From assembly GCF_907164915.1 (NCBI RefSeq), contig NC_061868.1:25291819-25355818 (forward strand): a stretch of 64,000 bases of DNA. The letters are read 5' to 3'. This document shows, one piece after another, positions 62,699 through 64,000 of the stretch (its first letter is position 1; every line of letters begins with the position of its first letter). Below the pieces are notes generated by a model, which saw only the letters and a program-made list of their open reading frames with translations, was not told where the DNA came from and did not search any database. The position numbers and the translations under genes are program-made. This DNA is from Impatiens glandulifera. Lineage: Eukaryota > Streptophyta > Magnoliopsida > Ericales > Balsaminaceae.

Positions 62699-64000
62699 GG
62701 TTGATTAGTCCGTTTGGGATCCAGACTTGAATGAGTCGGATCACTTTCCCGGTTATTGTTTTGATAATATTTGGCTTAACTTCTTGGTCGTTGCTCAAGA
62801 ATGCCTTATGTGGTGATGGACTTCTTTGATGTCGGTTTCTATTATTTTTACTTGGTTTCCGGTTAGCTTTCCTTCTCTCAGGATGAAGCCAATTTTCAGA
62901 TTCGTTAGGACCTACATATTTAAGCGTTTCTTCCGGTTTCAAGTTACCTTCGGTTTGTGAACTTTTGACAAATTTTATAAATGGAAGATTATTTTTCGTT
63001 AGTTTCATCCCGTTAGATTGCTTTGTTTCATTTTGTTTACTTGGATCATAGCCTATACCATATCTACACTTCGGATGTCTTTTATAGTTACACATTTGTT
63101 TCACTGCTTGACGTGATCTCTCCCACGCGGCCGTGACGTACATTGCTCGTTCATCGGTTTCGGTTACCGGTTGAACTGTCTCCTCATTGTCTGAGAATAG
63201 TTCATCCGATTCATACGTTTCGATTTCACATGTTTTATCATATTCATTATTTATTTGTTCAGTTTTAGGTTCTACAGGAGTTGGTATATACGCAGATATA
63301 TTTCTGAACTCAGCAACCATTTGGTTGAGTGCAGAAACTAGATCTTCTTTAGTAAACTCATCCGAGGAAAAATCAAATACCTCTTCGTCGTTTGCCATGA
63401 AACATGTTACTTTCTCTTCACCATCTTCATTATCGGAGTACGCCCACTCGCTTCCACCGTCGGATGCAATGAGAGCTTTTTGGATCTCCTTTCCTTCATC
63501 AGCATGTTGATCATCATTTCTTCGGTAGTCATTTTGTTGGTTATTGTTGTTTCCCCGATAATTGTTTCCTTGATACCGGTTGCTTTGATAGTTATTTCCT
63601 TGATAATTATTTCCTTGATAGTTTCCTTCCGGTTTTCTGACGTCTCTTCTTGGTTTTCTACACTCCGACCTGAAATGTCCAAAACCATCACAGTTATAAC
63701 ATCTCTTGTTTGATTTATCTACATAGTTATAATTAAAGTCATTATTAGATGGTGGTTGGCTCTTCTTCATGAATTTCCCGAATTTCTGAGCTAGCATTGC
63801 CATCACATCGTCGGTTATTTGATCGGTGTTTTTGACTGGAGCCGGTGCGGTTGATACTGGAGCCGCCGGTTCCACCGATGTAACCAATGCTCTTGTTGCG
63901 GTTGATGTGGATGCTTCATCTTCGATCCGAGACTTGATCTCGAATTCGTAGGCTTTCAGATCCTCGAACACATCATGCAACTTCATCTGCCCAAGGGTGC
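62685..64000 (-). CDS. gag: Element E gag (5' part outside window)
   Basis: Capsid/nucleocapsid protein. The frame stays open to the window edge (TLGQ precedes the ATG at 63986), so the start lies beyond 64000. Readable are the end of the capsid domain (MKLHDVFEDLKAYEFEIKSR), an alanine/threonine linker, a CCHC zinc knuckle CYNCDGFGHFRSEC (about 63697-63656 region), an asparagine-rich run with GNNYQGNNYQ repeats, the acidic segment GSEWAYSDNEDGEEKVTCFM, a region with YGIGYDPS, and the end IQVWIPNGLINHGPN, then TAA. Element A's gag ends at the same GPN word with a different stop codon. No break is seen within the window. Confidence 0.8.
   Translation of the reverse strand, partial: TLGQMKLHDVFEDLKAYEFEIKSRIEDEASTSTATRALVTSVEPAAPVSTAPAPVKNTDQITDDVMAMLAQKFGKFMKKSQPPSNNDFNYNYVDKSNKRCYNCDGFGHFRSECRKPRRDVRKPEGNYQGNNYQGNNYQSNRYQGNNYRGNNNNQQNDYRRNDDQHADEGKEIQKALIASDGGSEWAYSDNEDGEEKVTCFMANDEEVFDFSSDEFTKEDLVSALNQMVAEFRNISAYIPTPVEPKTEQINNEYDKTCEIETYESDELFSDNEETVQPVTETDERAMYVTAAWERSRQAVKQMCNYKRHPKCRYGIGYDPSKQNETKQSNGMKLTKNNLPFIKFVKSSQTEGNLKPEETLKYVGPNESENWLHPERRKANRKPSKNNRNRHQRSPSPHKAFLSNDQEVKPNIIKTITGKVIRLIQVWIPNGLINHGPN

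Larger units (their letters stand above)
52706..64000 (-). mobile_element. Element E: SIRE-type copia with three extra ORFs
   Basis: It reads on the minus strand from the right edge: gag (partial), protease and pre-integrase, RT and RNase H, then three related extra ORFs, a 37-bp minisatellite, two polypurine tracts and the 3' LTR at 52706-53944. The 5' LTR must lie beyond 64000. The integrase core is deleted. It is much less decayed than element A: only single stops or shifts in gag-pol and ORF1, none in ORF2 and ORF3. ACCGGT/CCGGTT words are common throughout, including in coding parts. Confidence 0.85.

Overview
This window looks like the repeat-rich, AT-rich nuclear DNA of a flowering plant, probably a eudicot. 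The evidence is Ty1-copia elements of SIRE/Maximus type, a Ty3-gypsy element of Tat/Ogre type with two RNase H domains, an L1-type LINE scrap, MITE-like hairpins and an endogenous caulimovirid copy of florendovirus type. I cannot name the species. I found no intact host gene; one exon-like segment (21081-21271, minus) might be a host relic.

Layout. 1-1346 is a truncated copia LTR. 1347-11450 (element A) is a decayed copia element on the plus strand with both LTRs, gag, protease, integrase, RT-RNase H and one extra ORF after pol. 11451-14644 (C1) and 14645-19350 (C2) are 5'-truncated copia copies of a second subfamily: extra-ORF remnants, tandem polypurine tracts and an LTR each; C2 also keeps part of pol. 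19351-24881 holds a foldback element, AT-rich DNA, the exon-like segment and 3.4 kb of decayed tandem repeat. 24882-39054 (element F) is a 14-kb Tat/Ogre-type gypsy element on the minus strand with a 67-bp tandem array. 39055-41734 has a SINE candidate and a LINE fragment. 41735-48780 is the pararetrovirus copy on the plus strand. 48781-50945 is AT-rich with a MITE. 50946-52705 (D) is the 3' end of another minus-strand copia element. 52706-64000 (E) is a minus-strand copia element running off the right edge of the window.

Element E is the most interesting part. After gag and a pol that lacks the integrase core come three related ORFs in a row (59703 down to 54401). Each has its own TATA box 85-115 bp before its ATG. 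The last is an uninterrupted 944-codon frame with a long charged, coiled-coil tail. Element A has one relative of these ORFs, and C1 and C2 hold remnants of the long-tail type.

The copia LTRs of A, C1, C2, D and E share a U5 architecture of two small hairpins around a constant GGGTGACGTA-like block, while their U3 regions are filled with different short palindromic repeats. Three of the internal/3' LTR junctions carry two to four tandem copies of the polypurine tract plus LTR start. Boundaries, families and homologies were judged by eye from the sequence.
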